Positions 24,365 to 35,490 of a stretch of DNA of 64,000 nucleotides are shown piece by piece (position 1 is the first letter of the stretch; every line of letters starts with the position of its first letter). Origin of the DNA: Aphrophora alni (lineage: Eukaryota > Arthropoda > Insecta > Hemiptera > Aphrophoridae); the NCBI GenBank assembly GCA_963513935.1, contig OY740774.1:28229949-28293948 (forward strand), read 5' to 3'. The notes under the pieces were generated by a model, which saw only the letters and a program-made list of their open reading frames with translations, had not been told where the DNA came from and did not search any database. Made by a program: the position numbers and the translations under genes.

Positions 24365-24467
24365 AACAAGACGACGCGACGTCGTCATCTACATGCGCAC
24401 GTAGTTTTGTGGTATTTTAATATATTAACTCAAGATGATGATTTAATCATTGAAACCTCGTCTTGTT
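24365..24467 (+). mobile_element. Small hairpin element with GATGAT/GAAAC core
   Basis: Terminal stem AACAAGACGA (24365-24374) pairs with TCGTCTTGTT (24458-24467). Two inner hairpins follow: GACGACGCGACGTCGTC at 24370-24386 and GATGATTTAATCAT near 24434, the latter followed by TGAAACC. The core resembles that at 27.95 kb on the minus strand (GAGGATGAC...GTCATTGAAACGTCGTCTTG). I take both as relics of the same short, structured element. Confidence 0.55.
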
Positions 24468-25244
24468 ACTTGTTTGTAAAGTTGTAAGCTTTATTTTATT
24501 TAATACTTTATCTTTACACTTTCATTTCATAAATAAAAACAATGTATTGCGAAAACCTACAAAAATGGTTATAGCGGCTTCATTAAAAGTCATATTTTTA
24601 AAATGACGTTGTTTTAAAATATATATGTTGTTTCTTTAATTACTTCGAATCTCTAACTTTAAATATTTACTGTTATTAATTGATATATTTTTACCAAAAT
24701 TAATCTCTATTTTGTATGTGTAACTACTAAATTCGGAGGTTTCTGTGATAGTAACTTAAGATTTTGTTTGAAGATGCATTTAATCGAAATATTTGGAGCT
24801 CATTATGAGAAAAGATATTTTATTTTTTATATTTAAAAAAAATTAATGAAAACATAATTATCCACAAAAAAGAAGCGTTTGCGAAGATTACAATTTTTGG
24901 AAACCTCCCACTCCCCCAAAACCGTGGAAGGCTACATTTGCGTCAGTGGCAAAGCTAAAGCGGGTGTAGCGTAATGTGTGTAACGAGGTCTGTTTGGGTA
25001 AATGGTGGCATATGTTTTCCATTTACCAACACAGTAGGAATTAGTAGACATGAGTTAGTAATAATTTTTAATTAGTCATTGATGATACAAAAAGTTAATA
25101 TAATTGTTTTGTTTTGATTTCAGGTTTGTGCATACAAGATATTGAGTAACTATTGTTATATGCTAATGGTAAGTTGTACACTATATAGTTCTATAATCTG
25201 TTTCATGTTTAGTTAACACCGGACGAAATAAAATGGTGTTTCAG
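24468..25244. other. Non-coding stretch, nothing recognised
   Basis: AT-rich, with a modestly GC-richer patch at 24900-24990. No gene recognised. Confidence 0.4.
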
Positions 25245-25527
25245 TAGTATAATTGGACAGGTTTCATCTGAGCTGTGGAGTTTGGATGCGCAGTGGGTCT
25301 AGGCGTGGTCTAAGCAGCAGTGAGGTTGTGGGGGAAGCGGTCACCTCAGCCTGTGTTGGGTGTTGATACTAACAACGATGTCTGCAAGACGGCTAGATCG
25401 TGGACAGTAGTCGGCGCCGACTGTTTCCCCTACAATGTCTCTGTCCCCACGCGGCCTCGAACTACAAACTTGTACCTCCCTTCCCAGCGCAGCTCACAGC
25501 TCAGATGAAACCTGTCCATTTATACTA
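25245..25527. mobile_element. GC-rich MITE with near-perfect ~33-bp terminal inverted repeats
   Basis: The left end contains TGGACAGGTTTCATCTGAGC (25254 onward) followed by TGTG. The right end is its exact complement, ending CAGATGAAACCTGTCCA at 25518. With one mismatch the inverted match extends out to TAGTATAA / TTATACTA (25245 and 25527), leaving TA at both edges as expected for a Tc1/mariner-type duplication. The interior is strikingly GC-rich and contains the perfect palindrome AGTCGGCGCCGACT at 25409-25422. The 62-codon frame at 25320-25508 is inside it and shows no transposase motif. Low divergence between the ends suggests recent activity. Confidence 0.9.
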
Positions 25528-25739
25528 GTCATCATGAAAACGTAGGGTTGTTTTCACAGTCTTGTGTTTAATTAAAAGGAAAGGTTACAAGTTTGTTTTA
25601 TCCTGTTTAGGTTATTATTCCAGAATACATACAATTTTATACATTTTGAATACAAATTGTGTTTATTTTTGGAAGCGTTTTACCTTTGTTTTTAGCAAGA
25701 CTGTAATAGCTGTCTCACTGCTTGAAATGCCATATTAAA
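25528..25739. other. Short non-coding spacer
   Basis: Nothing recognised. Confidence 0.4.
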
Positions 25740-26905
25740 CGTGAAAACAGTTTATAGTACGGATAGATTTATTCAAATTTGATACCTGGGTTTATTTTGC
25801 CATATCTCAGAACTTTTCTTTTTAAATATATATCGATACTTCAAAATTTGGAGTTAGGTTGTTACGATGTTCTTAAAATCGGCTTTACAGATTTTTATTA
25901 AATTTTCCTCAAGTATAGCCTGTAAGAACCCAAACAGTGTCAACTCTCCAAAAATTCCAATTCGAGAGTTTTTATTTTTAGGTTTGTATTTTCGGTAACA
26001 AACCTAAAAATCAGCCACGAGGTTTTTATAAAATACGTAAAATTGGCTCTTCCGATTTTGGTCAAAAGTGAAAATTAATACCCAAAATCTTAAGTAAAGA
26101 ATACTACGGGTCAGGAAAAATATGTAAAAAAGAACCTTCGATTGCAATAATTAATATCTTGATTTTTATCAAATATGTATAAGCTACAACTAAATTAATT
26201 AATTCAGACAAATTTAATGTGGCCCGTTCAAACAGACAGGTGTTGTTTACGACGTTGTGTCAAGTAAATATAATAATATTATTTTCGGTGATGACGCTTT
26301 TATGGCGCAAGTGAAGCAAGTTTAGGCAGTTATTTAAATAAATATGTATAGAGTGTTCCAAAAGTCCCCGCTTTTAATTATTGTATTTCGTAAAATAAAT
26401 TAAAAGAATTATATATCTTGTGGTGGATAACAGGACGTATTTTTTGACATATCTGACCCTCTATGATTTTTGGGGGACTGACGGGAGGGGGGGGGTTAAA
26501 AGCTTAAATGTAAAGGTAGGTCACGTGACACATCAAGTTTATTAAAACTAAAAGTAAATGACGCAAAAAATGGTATTTTTCAGAATTTTGATTGTTCATC
26601 GCTTTGAAACGGTGTAAAATACTAAGCTCTAGTTTGTGTCATTGTTTTGCAACACAATGTCTAATTTTATGTAACAGGATGTTACGGACCAAAAAATATA
26701 TACAATGTTCCTTTATTTTATTTAAATTAATAAAAAAATTCTTAAAAAATGGACATACAAAATTCAGAAAAATAGTTTAAAGGGATTTCTGAACACTTTG
26801 TATATTATTTTTAATAGCGCCCTTGGTTCATTTTCACTTTTTGATTGACAACTACCGAACAAACATTTTTGGTGACGATTATTTGTTTACGTTTTTATTT
26901 GGTTT
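25740..26905 (+). repeat. Family B dispersed repeat, copy 3, split by a nested MITE
   Basis: Contains the family words GATTTATTCAAATTTGATAC, TTTGCCATATCTCAG, GTCAACTCTCCAAAAATTCC, and the tail GCGCAAGTGAAGCAAGTTTAG then CCTTGGTTCATTTTCACTTT then GATTGACAACTACCGA. The tail is interrupted at about 26347-26804. Copy 2 at 12.5 kb shows the same tail uninterrupted, which confirms the insertion. Confidence 0.7.
26347..26804. mobile_element. MITE with TATAGAGTGTTC-type ends nested in family B
   Basis: Left end TATAGAGTGTTCCAAAAGTC; the right end reads as complement TATACAAAGTGTTCAGAAATC. TA borders both sides, consistent with a mariner-type duplication. Similar ends occur at 52969, 53579 and 54237. 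The interior carries a 9-G run (26487-26495) and a 62-codon frame without known motifs, so it is non-autonomous. Confidence 0.75.
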
Positions 26906-27951
26906 TGAGCTTGGGTCAGTGATAAAGTTTTATTCACCACTTATTTATTTTATTTTGATGTTGTTTTTGTATTAACTCGGTAATCATAGTAAACAAGTAC
27001 TTCATTGGATTCATATTTTCAAATCTTCACTTTACAAATTCTGATTTATTAAAGATTGAAGTAAATTTTAAATTTGTTCAAACTGTCGAAAACACGTTTC
27101 AATTCGCTGCAGATTTTAAATATAGTGTGTAATTTTTCTGTAATTTATATACTAAAATTGACAAAAATTCAAATAAAATTCGACTGCAATTTATTATCGA
27201 TATTTTCATCTAAATATTAGGTCATGTTAACAAATTTGTATTAGTATTTTATTGATCCTCTTATTTGATCGTAGAAAATATGCTTGAGAATCTTTCAAGG
27301 CAGATTTTAAGTTGCAAAACTAACCTCTTTATGCTGTATTTACAACAAGAAATAGGATTAATGCTACATTTCATAATCTCGTATGTAGACGTTTATATGC
27401 TGGAGATTGTAATTGCCAGAACTTCATTATTAATAATTCTTTAAAAAACTAATCTGAAATACAGAGAAGTTTATTTAACCCGTATATAATTATTTTAGAA
27501 AAATGTCTACTTTTTTTAATGGGCTGATATTGCTCCATTGCCAAGTAATAATGATTGAATAATTTATCCTCTTTCTTCGAGTGGGCGTTATTGTATTACG
27601 TTTAAACTTTGATGTAATTTAATTAAGAGGATTCAGGGAAGAGATTGCGTTAATCTTTTGAAAACGAAGCTTCTCAAAGCCTGTAGACATTATACAGTTG
27701 TCAGAATTCAGGTTCATTAAGCAAACTAATTATTCTAATTATTAATAATCCTTTATTTAAATTTTAATTAAATATAAATGTACATATTAATATTAACACA
27801 AATATTACCATATGTTATTTTACAACCACATGTGTCAATTTTTTTAAAACACATTTCCTTTTTTATTCATTTGAAATGATCGACAACTGTGGAAATTTCA
27901 ATCATCAAATGGATTAAAATCCACAATTTCTCTAACAAACAATTTATTAGG
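26906..27951. other. Non-repetitive AT-rich stretch, possible regulatory DNA
   Basis: No family copy or gene seen. Between about 27380 and 27780 there is sequence of ordinary complexity with several homeodomain-type TAAT/ATTA sites (AATTAAGAGGATT, AACTAATTATTCTAATTATT) and GAGTGGGCGTTATTG. This is compatible with conserved non-coding DNA, but nothing in one sequence can prove it. Confidence 0.25.
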
Positions 27952-27991
27952 GAACAAGACGACGTTTCAATGACTAAGTTGTCATCCTCAA
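27952..27991 (-). mobile_element. Hairpin element relic with GAGGATGAC/GAAACG core
   Basis: On the minus strand it reads TTGAGGATGACAACTTAGTC then ATTGAAACGTCGTCTTGTTC. GATGAC pairs with GTCAT across a short loop, directly followed by GAAACG. It matches the element at 24.4 kb through GTCTTGTT. Confidence 0.45.
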
Positions 27992-29861
27992 TTATTGTTA
28001 TATGTAGCCTACAGTTTTGATACTGAAGTGCAGCTGATTAGGTTTTTTTCCCTGATAGTAGCAGGGAAGAAATATGGCATGCCTCCAAATCCGATGATAT
28101 TACAATACAGACAATGATATAAGGTTCAAGAGATTACAAGAACAATAGTAACAAATCTGTTATGGTAATTAGTACCAAATAGAACGGAACTGAAAAACCC
28201 CAGAACAACTCCCCCCTCCCCTTACAAAAATTAAAGCAGTTGTAATTTGAGAAATAAATTTTAAAAAGGGTTGAAATAAAACTCTGTTAAAAAGGAAGTA
28301 CAAATACTATTAACACGCTGGAAAAACTGACAAATATAGATGTACATATTAAATACTTAAAAGTAACAATAAACAAAACACAAATACATAAAACATATAA
28401 GTACAGAAGAAAAATACCAAAATTAATCAAAACAAATTGACTTTAAAACTACTGATACAAGAAAAATATACATATATAAATGAAGAAGAAACATTGAAAT
28501 ATATTGTGATAATAAAAAACAAACAAAATAAAATGAATAAATTATTTTTTTTAAACAACGCAAATAGGAAACATGATTAAAAATATTAAATAATCAAAAC
28601 AGAAAAATATAAATATATAAGTAGTATGTTTGTTGTGGAAAATTGTCTGTGCGTGCGTGTTTCTTGACCTTTTTACTTTCTGAACAACGAAGTTCTATTC
28701 AAGAAACACATCACATTTAAATAGGCCTATGCTGTAATTCTAACTATGAATTAGATTTAGATGTATGTTTCGTCGAATTCTAAATTCATTGTTATGTTGA
28801 CCGAAAGTACGATTTAAGCCGAATCAATATGCAGCACGAGGTATTTTTTACCAATATTGATGGTAACTCGTAATTTTGTGATATGGCTATAGAAGCAAGC
28901 TCTAAATTTTGAATTATCAAACATTGTTACAAAAATTACTTTTTTGAATTCAGTGGACTTCAAAATGAATATATTCTGGAAAATGTGACATCGATTTTTT
29001 GACCCGTAACATAACTTTATCTACGTATATCTGCAAAAGTAAAACTTAGATCGTATTTGTTTTCAATTATACTTTACACAAGAGGGATATCATAGGAGAT
29101 GCTGTGTGTAGTCTTTGAACGAACCTCTAGCTGCATAATTGTTGACTGTTGGTCTTACTGGCAAGAGGAGTTTAATCTCTTGCTGACCTTTCGGATAAAG
29201 AGCAACTAGCTAAGGAGATAAGTCGGCTAAAGTTGGCTTAATACGGGATAAGTAATAAAAGTATAAAACTCTAAATGTTGCATTAACAGACCAAAACGAG
29301 TTGGTGGTTTAAGGAAAGATGGAAGACCTTTTTTATTGTGTGATATAAAAGGTATACCAGTAAATATAGCATTAGTCTCTTTCCTTTGATATAAAATTCA
29401 GTGCGCTCTTTAAAGATTTATGAAGCATAAATGTGAAATGTAGTCTTGCTTCAAATCAAACTGTATTGAGACACTAATGTATGCATGGAGTGGAATGTCA
29501 AGACATCTGCAGATATGTGTCACAGATTTCAATTCAATTGATACATAATAGTAGCATATGGATGAAGTTTTCGAGAGGTTCAAAGTATGTTGGCGATTTT
29601 AAATACAGCCTTACTAGGTATTGTAATCTTCTTTATGGAAATCCTTACAAGTGAGACCTTGGAATGTTGACCTGCGGAAGCACTAATTTTGCTTACTTAG
29701 TTTGTAGAAAATTATGTGATGAGTGTAAAATTTTTGCGGGTGTATTAGGTTCGAAGTTCAAAAGAGAAGTTTTAAGGATGATGTTTGATTGTCTGCTGTC
29801 GTATGTAATATAAATATATACAGCCTCTTGTGTGACTCGCTCATCCATATTAATACAATAT
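27992..29861. other. Very AT-rich non-coding stretch
   Basis: 28280-28620 is strongly adenine-rich with simple-sequence character. The rest has no recognised gene. Unassigned. Confidence 0.45.
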
Positions 29862-29895
29862 ACAGGATATTACGTAAGTAAGCTGTCAAACTATA
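29862..29895 (+). mobile_element. One end of a TACAGnATnTnnCGTAAGTAAGCTGT-type MITE
   Basis: ACGTAAGTAAGCTGTCAAAC near 29872 matches both ends of the 113-bp MITE at 32003-32115. I could not find the matching second end, so this is probably a truncated copy. Confidence 0.5.
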
Positions 29896-30344
29896 GCCCA
29901 CATCTCTCCAACATTTGTTAGATGTGCCACGCTGCCTGCCAAATTTGATAATTCATGTCCTATAGGTGTGTCAAAAGTGTGGAAATTATTAAGTATTGAT
30001 CTATTAATACAACTTTGATCCAATGTCACCCCCTTCCTCCGATTTGTCGTTTCGAAACTCCAAACGAGCGAAACGAGTGATGTACAGCCAACACGCGGGC
30101 TTGGTTTTACCTTCTGACCCTAATAAAGAGAAATCAACGAAAATGCAATACATCTTTTAATGGCTGTTAAATTATTTGTCTTAATTAAACCATCTCATAA
30201 AAACTGCTTTTGAAACTTATACGCTACGCTTTGCTCTTTTTGTGTTTAAATTAAGTTGCATTCGACATACAAAAACTATAATATATGATTTACCACTACA
30301 ATTTAATTTCAGTTTAATGCAAATAATGTTTACATATATTTAGG
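29896..30344. other. Non-coding stretch, nothing recognised
   Basis: Contains GAGCGAAACGAGTGATG near 30064, a motif style also seen at 37086 and 42468. No gene seen. Confidence 0.35.
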
Positions 30345-30718
30345 TCACGCCGTGTTTAAATATATACGGGACATGATATCTGACACCTTAAATTTGGCCT
30401 AGCGCTAACATAATAATTTATTGGTTAAATAAACATAAACATTCCTAATCAGAATATCTTACAGTTTTGTTTGATATTTCATAGAATAAATTGTTTTAAC
30501 TCAATAGTTTTCCCCCCTTACTATTTCAAGGTCATTTTTTCTTATCGGTTTATTTTTCCTTTATGTGGGGCAATACAAATATTATAAATGTAAAGTTTGA
30601 AATACAGTATATATAAAATTTATCGTCTTGTCTGTGTAGACTAGTTTACATACAGATAGGCAGACGGACCTACACGCACGTGAAAATACAAGTGTCCTTG
30701 GTTTTTCCTACAGACCCT
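30345..30718 (-). repeat. Family D dispersed repeat, longest copy
   Basis: On the minus strand it runs from AGGGTCTGTAGGAAAAACCA through GTCCGTCTGCCTATCTGTAT, ATTTCAAACTTTACATTTAT, ATTTGTATTGCCCCACATAA, AAAATGACCTTGAAATAGTA and ATTATGTTAGCGCTAGGCC. Its first base abuts a 28-bp A tract (T on its own strand). Confidence 0.75.

Positions 30719-30746
<28 letters not shown>
30719..30746 (+). repeat. Poly(A) tract, 28 bp
   Basis: Uninterrupted run next to the start of the family D copy. The 67-codon frame at 30680-30883 is produced by it. Confidence 0.95.
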
Positions 30747-30749
<3 letters not shown>

Positions 30750-32002
30750 TAAACAAGATTTCAATAATAAAAATAATAAGAAAGGAAAAAACTCTCAAAC
30801 AATTGCAAATTTTTCTGCCATGTATCTATATTAGGAGAGAAAATAAAAAATTTGAGTTTTGGTTGTACGATAGCTACCCTTAAATTTTGAACTATCGAGT
30901 AAAAAAACACTGAAAATCTCCCCAAAATATTTCATCAATACAAAATTTAATCAAAATTTGTTTATCCATCGTCTACATTGAGATAGTAAGAATTACCGAG
31001 GAATGTGGAATACTCTGTTTTATCTCACCAGATTGGGAACATGATATTTTTGAATGGAAGGACTCTACGAAGCTTGTCTATATACCGTTGTCGATAAAAC
31101 TAAATTTTTCATGAGTAGCTCGACCTCGCCATACTTTATACGCTTTCCACCAGGGAATCATTAAACTTGATCTCGGGGCACTTTACTGATTTGAATATTT
31201 GTACACTTTGGCTAATCGTTATATTATTTATTTAAACAACTTCATTCCTACCCTTCCATTCAAGTCTCATGTTTAGTAGGAGTAAATGTACCAAATTATG
31301 TTTACTATCATAAGACAACAATGTTTTACTTCATATAGCTATAAAATAGGTCGCGATACAAGTTCCTACTTCTTGCAAACTTTTTTTAGCTTTATTTATG
31401 TGTTTGAATCGGTAATTGTTAATAAAATTCCAATGTATCATTTCTAGAAAACAAAACTTCATTACGATAATTGATTGCTTTCAACTACTTTACTTTGAAG
31501 TAGTATAGGCCCTATATTTCATAAACATAAAAAACTCATTATCCTACTGTATAGAATATACTGATGTAGAATATTCAACGTTTTGTGAGTTTTTTATACA
31601 AATATTTATAGACTTAAATAAATTGTAACTTTCTTCGATATTAAGTCGTAAGCGTCATTCGAATATAAATAAAATTTAGTTTGCAGTCAAGATTTACAAT
31701 TTTTCACACTGGTTTTGTTCACTAATTTTGTATAAAATTTGACCTCTATTGGTACAGTTAATTTTAAGACATTACGTCTTTGTAACCGTTCCATGACGGA
31801 TTATATATTTTTTATAACCTTCTTAAGTTTTTATAAATGTTTGTAATTTTTTGAGAAAGGCCCAATTTTATGTCATTAGGGGCCCAAGAAAATTTGATCA
31901 AATATTTGAAGTACACTAACCGATTTTGTGTTTTGTCGTTACGGCAACTTTGTCTTTTCATTTCACCAAAATTTGACACAAACGATTTTTAAAATTAGGT
32001 AT
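30747..32002. other. Non-coding stretch, nothing recognised
   Basis: AT-rich with a modestly GC-richer segment at 31060-31190. No family copy or gene recognised. Confidence 0.4.
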
Positions 32003-32115
32003 ATATACGATATCCCGTAAGTAAACTGTAGGTAATGATTGCGTGGGTCAGGAATCCGTGAACCCGCAGAATCATTTCATAAAGTTTGACAGCTTACTTA
32101 CGAGACATTCTGTAG
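32003..32115. mobile_element. Small MITE, ~113 bp
   Basis: Left end CCCGTAAGTAAACTGT (32014 onward); the right end as complement reads TACAGAATGTCTCGTAAGTA. The ends are imperfect inverted repeats of ~25 bp around GTAAGTAA(A/G)CTGT, bordered by TA. The middle has an inner hairpin GGGTCAGGAATCCGTGAACCC. One further end of the same family is at 29862. Confidence 0.75.
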
Positions 32116-33204
32116 ATCTGATTTTTATAAAATCGCAGTTAGATTTAGGTTTTATAGTAAATACCCACAAGTTTCATAACTAAATAAAAATAAAGTATTA
32201 AGATTAATCGAAAGTAATTAACAGGAAAATCGATATTAACTAGACTGATATAAAACAACTGCTCGTAATGTATTTTACATGACCTCGACCTTGTCGGTTC
32301 AAAGTAGATTAATTAAAAACGTGCCGATGTACACTGGATCACGCAAGTAGTCGTAATTACTAACATAACCTTGACTGTATTCACCGCAATACAGGAAGCG
32401 GAAGCTACAGGAAGTGCATATGTTACGCCACGTTTGTTCTAAAACATGGTACAGCTGCTAATTTGTTTAATTTAACGAAATCTAGTTAATGTGTTCCGAT
32501 AGAAAAGCAGGCAAAACTAGAGGTTGGTAGCATATCCTTCGATTTAAAATAGTACTGCCAAGCATTCTGGCTTGGTTCAGAAAGAAATTACAAATTTTAA
32601 GGTCAAATTATGGCTTGTAAATGACAGTTTTAAACCATTTAAGTCTTTAAAAGTTTTGTTAATTAGGGATATTAAAAGTTAAAAAATTATGCGTGTTAAT
32701 ATTTTCAAGAATGGTCAATGAGCTAAACAGTTCGTTATTAAGTTGTTGTGTAATGATGGTTTGTTCATGTAGTTTATTTGAACTTTTGATATAATTTGTA
32801 TAAATAAAAATTAATACACGAACGGTCGAAAGTATGAATCCATTCTCGTTATCAAGTGAAAACTAGAACAAGCAAGGGCCATGGGACTATGTTACTAATC
32901 ATAATTAGTAATTTTAAAGAGAAGTATCCAGGACTAAAATTATGACTGAACAGTTACGATAACTAAACTTATATAGGAACCTGATCAGGAAAAACTACAA
33001 ATCCACAGAAGAGCACAGCAACCCTAAAAATTATGAGAAGAAGGTGTAAAGTTCTTCTAGAAACTATTAAAGTTTTATTGAGTACTATCTTCTTCCAATG
33101 GCTCAGATAAACCACTAGAACTAATAAGCGAAGATCTTCTCTCAAGGAAAATTCCTCTCCTTTCATTTTCTTGGGTGTAGCATGATGTGGTTAGCTGGGC
33201 AGCT
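32116..33204. other. Non-coding stretch, nothing recognised
   Basis: AT-rich. The 65-codon frame at 32969-33166 is not recognised. Confidence 0.4.
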
Positions 33205-33655
33205 GGCTATAAGCTCCATTGCTGCCAGAAGTATTGGGGGACCACAAACGAGGAATCGTCTACGAAGAAGCATGTTTTACCGCTAGCGCTCCTTGTGATT
33301 ATTCCTCCATGAGGTCCTCTTTTGCCGGCAATGATGAAGGTTATCCTACAAATGGACATCTGGCTATAAGATTCATTGCTGCTAAACGTGTTAAAGGCTG
33401 CACCAGCGAGGAATTGGTTTGCGAAGAAGTCATTTTCTTCCGCTATCGCTCCTTGTGATTACTCTTCGATTGGGTTCTTTTTTGCAGGCTATGATGGAGG
33501 TTATGCTAGCACTGGCAGCTGGTTAGTGGCTTACTTTCTACCAGAAGTGTGGGGGTAGCACCGGCGAGGAATAGATCTGCGAAGAAGTCATCTTCTTCCG
33601 AGAGTGCTCCTTTTGATCACCTCGGTGGGGTCCTCTTTTGCAGCGATGTTGGTAG
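33205..33655 (+). repeat. Minisatellite, ~157-159-bp unit, nearly three copies
   Basis: Units begin at 33205 (GGCTATAAGCTCCATTGCTG), 33362 (GGCTATAAGATTCATTGCTG) and 33521 (GGTTAGTGGCTTACTTTCTA). They share CGAGGAAT, GCGAAGAAG, CGCTCCTTGTGATTA, GGTCCTCTTTTGC and GATGnnGGTnnT. Unit length is not a multiple of three, so although each unit can be translated into similar peptides (APCDYSS...FAG.DGGY), the frame shifts between units. I do not call a gene. GC content is higher than the flanks. It could descend from a coding or transposon sequence. Confidence 0.85.
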
Positions 33656-35239
33656 TTGAGTATCTTTATCGTGCATGAAACACCGCAGACCACACTTAAT
33701 CCTAATCGTTCTCATAGATTTTTCGCAAACTACTCAAGAAGTAGACGCAGATCCTTTGATCTTGCTCGTTGACAGACAACGTCGGTTTAAATAGTTTCAT
33801 TTACCAAAGAGAAGTTAGAAAGTTTATTTGATAATATAAAAGAATATCTAACCTGTATGGAAAATGATAAATTGCGTGTTTGTTGTTGTAAATTTACTCA
33901 TTCCATATTGTTCGGCAATAAATTTGTTACAAAATATAAAAACATATTCACTAACTATAAAATTACTAACGCTTGGCTAGCAATAAGGCCAAAATATATG
34001 ACAAATGTGTTTGTTTACAACATGAAACCAATGCTAAGAGTTAAAATGTAATTTGAAATTTAAACAGTGTGTCTGGTAGTTTGTTTTCAAAGAAGTGAAG
34101 AAATGTTTTCTGTATTTATTCACGACGACAATTTATTACACATAATATTGCACAAACTTTCTCATTCTTGTGGACAAAATCTATCTCTTGTGGGCCTATT
34201 ATTTTCATGTTTAAATTGAAATTTGTTAGCTACTTTTGAGGGCGAATCCCTGTCGCAATCCATAAGAATGGCTTCCACTCCCTTCGTTTCTATTGAAAAA
34301 ATTTCGTAATTGAACTCGTAGATATTTTAAATAAGTTCGCTTATGTTATAAATTTGTCCTAGGGTAACAAATACTTTATTAAAAACGAGACTTAATGACA
34401 TCGTTTAAGAACGCTTCTAATGTTTCGTAAGTTACTTCAGTATTTTATTTTTTTATTTTTTATTTTTATTTTACTGCGATTATGTACCGCCGTTTGGACT
34501 ATTAACCTTAAATTTTATCGAAACCAGTCAAGTTAATTTTGAGTAGGCCTAGTAGGCTTTTTTAAATTAATGACTCCTGACCCAATTTTTCGGGCTTCAG
34601 TTACCAATACATATTGTTTGAGATGGATTACATTTGAGTAAAAGTGTTTTTAGAATATCTCCTTTATTTTCTTGGTAAGCACCTTCAAATTTCTTGTCTA
34701 AGAAATAAGTGCTGACGGACATACAGACATAACTCAATTTATATTAACAAAAACTTTTTTGTAGAACCCCAAACTGATATATTAACGAAAACCTGAACTA
34801 TTTATCTCCAAAACGATAATCTATTTTCATCTTTATTGTATATACATTGTTAAAGTACAATAAATCTTTCTTTTAAAATTATTTATAATGTCAAACCAAT
34901 CTATTTCCTTGGTTTGCGTGTATCTACTCGGAGCACGATCTAGGTGGCATTTAGGTTACCTGGACACTCAGGTACACCAGTTAACTACTATTGGTTGCTA
35001 ACCACATGGAATATTGGCTTTCGATCTGAGTCTGTGAAAAGCAGAGTGACTGCCATTTGAACTAGGTTTTAGGTGTACGTTTTTTATTAATCAATAACAC
35101 TTTGTAATAATTTTTGGATCTAAAGGACATTATAATTAATTGTAGGTCGGGTGTACATATATACACTTATAGACTTATAAACATATACTACTTATAGACT
35201 ACTTTATTATTTCAAAACCAAGAATTGTGTTTCCCTTGT
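33656..35239. other. Non-coding stretch, nothing recognised
   Basis: AT-rich, with no family copy recognised. A GC-richer patch lies at 34915-35060. Confidence 0.4.
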
Positions 35240-35490
35240 GTTATTCCTTGTCAACAAAAAAACACACCAGAATCACACAACACAAAGTGGTTTTTTGACC
35301 ACCGGAAGACACATCATAGTTCAGTTTCTGAGGATGCTAAGTGGTTTTTGTCTTCACGAAACGTCACACGTAATATATTTTTTGTTGATTTTGTTTGTTT
35401 TCCGTGTTATATTTAACAGATTCCCTCTCCCCTTCTTCTTGTGTTCGTTGTTTTGTTGTGGTGTATTTTGTGTTTTTGTTGACAAGGAAT
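35240..35490. mobile_element. MITE, ~250 bp, with a hammerhead-like CTGAGGA...GAAAC core
   Basis: Left end TTATTCCTTGTCAACAAAAA; the right end TTTTTGTTGACAAGGAATAA is its exact complement at 20 bp. Inside, CTGAGGATGCTAAGTGG near 35330 is followed by CACGAAACGTCAC near 35357, a pairing pattern also seen at 24.4, 27.97, 56.0 and 61.5 kb. The overlapping 63-84-codon frames on both strands lie within it and carry no transposase motif. Confidence 0.8.

Noticed and set aside
33219..33558. Two frames across the minisatellite as possible genes
   Set aside because: The repeat unit is not a multiple of three, starts are non-ATG, and the peptide likeness follows from DNA repetition.
33205..33655. CRISPR array
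   Set aside because: Contiguous 157-bp units without spacers, in eukaryotic DNA. No repeat-spacer pattern exists anywhere in the window.
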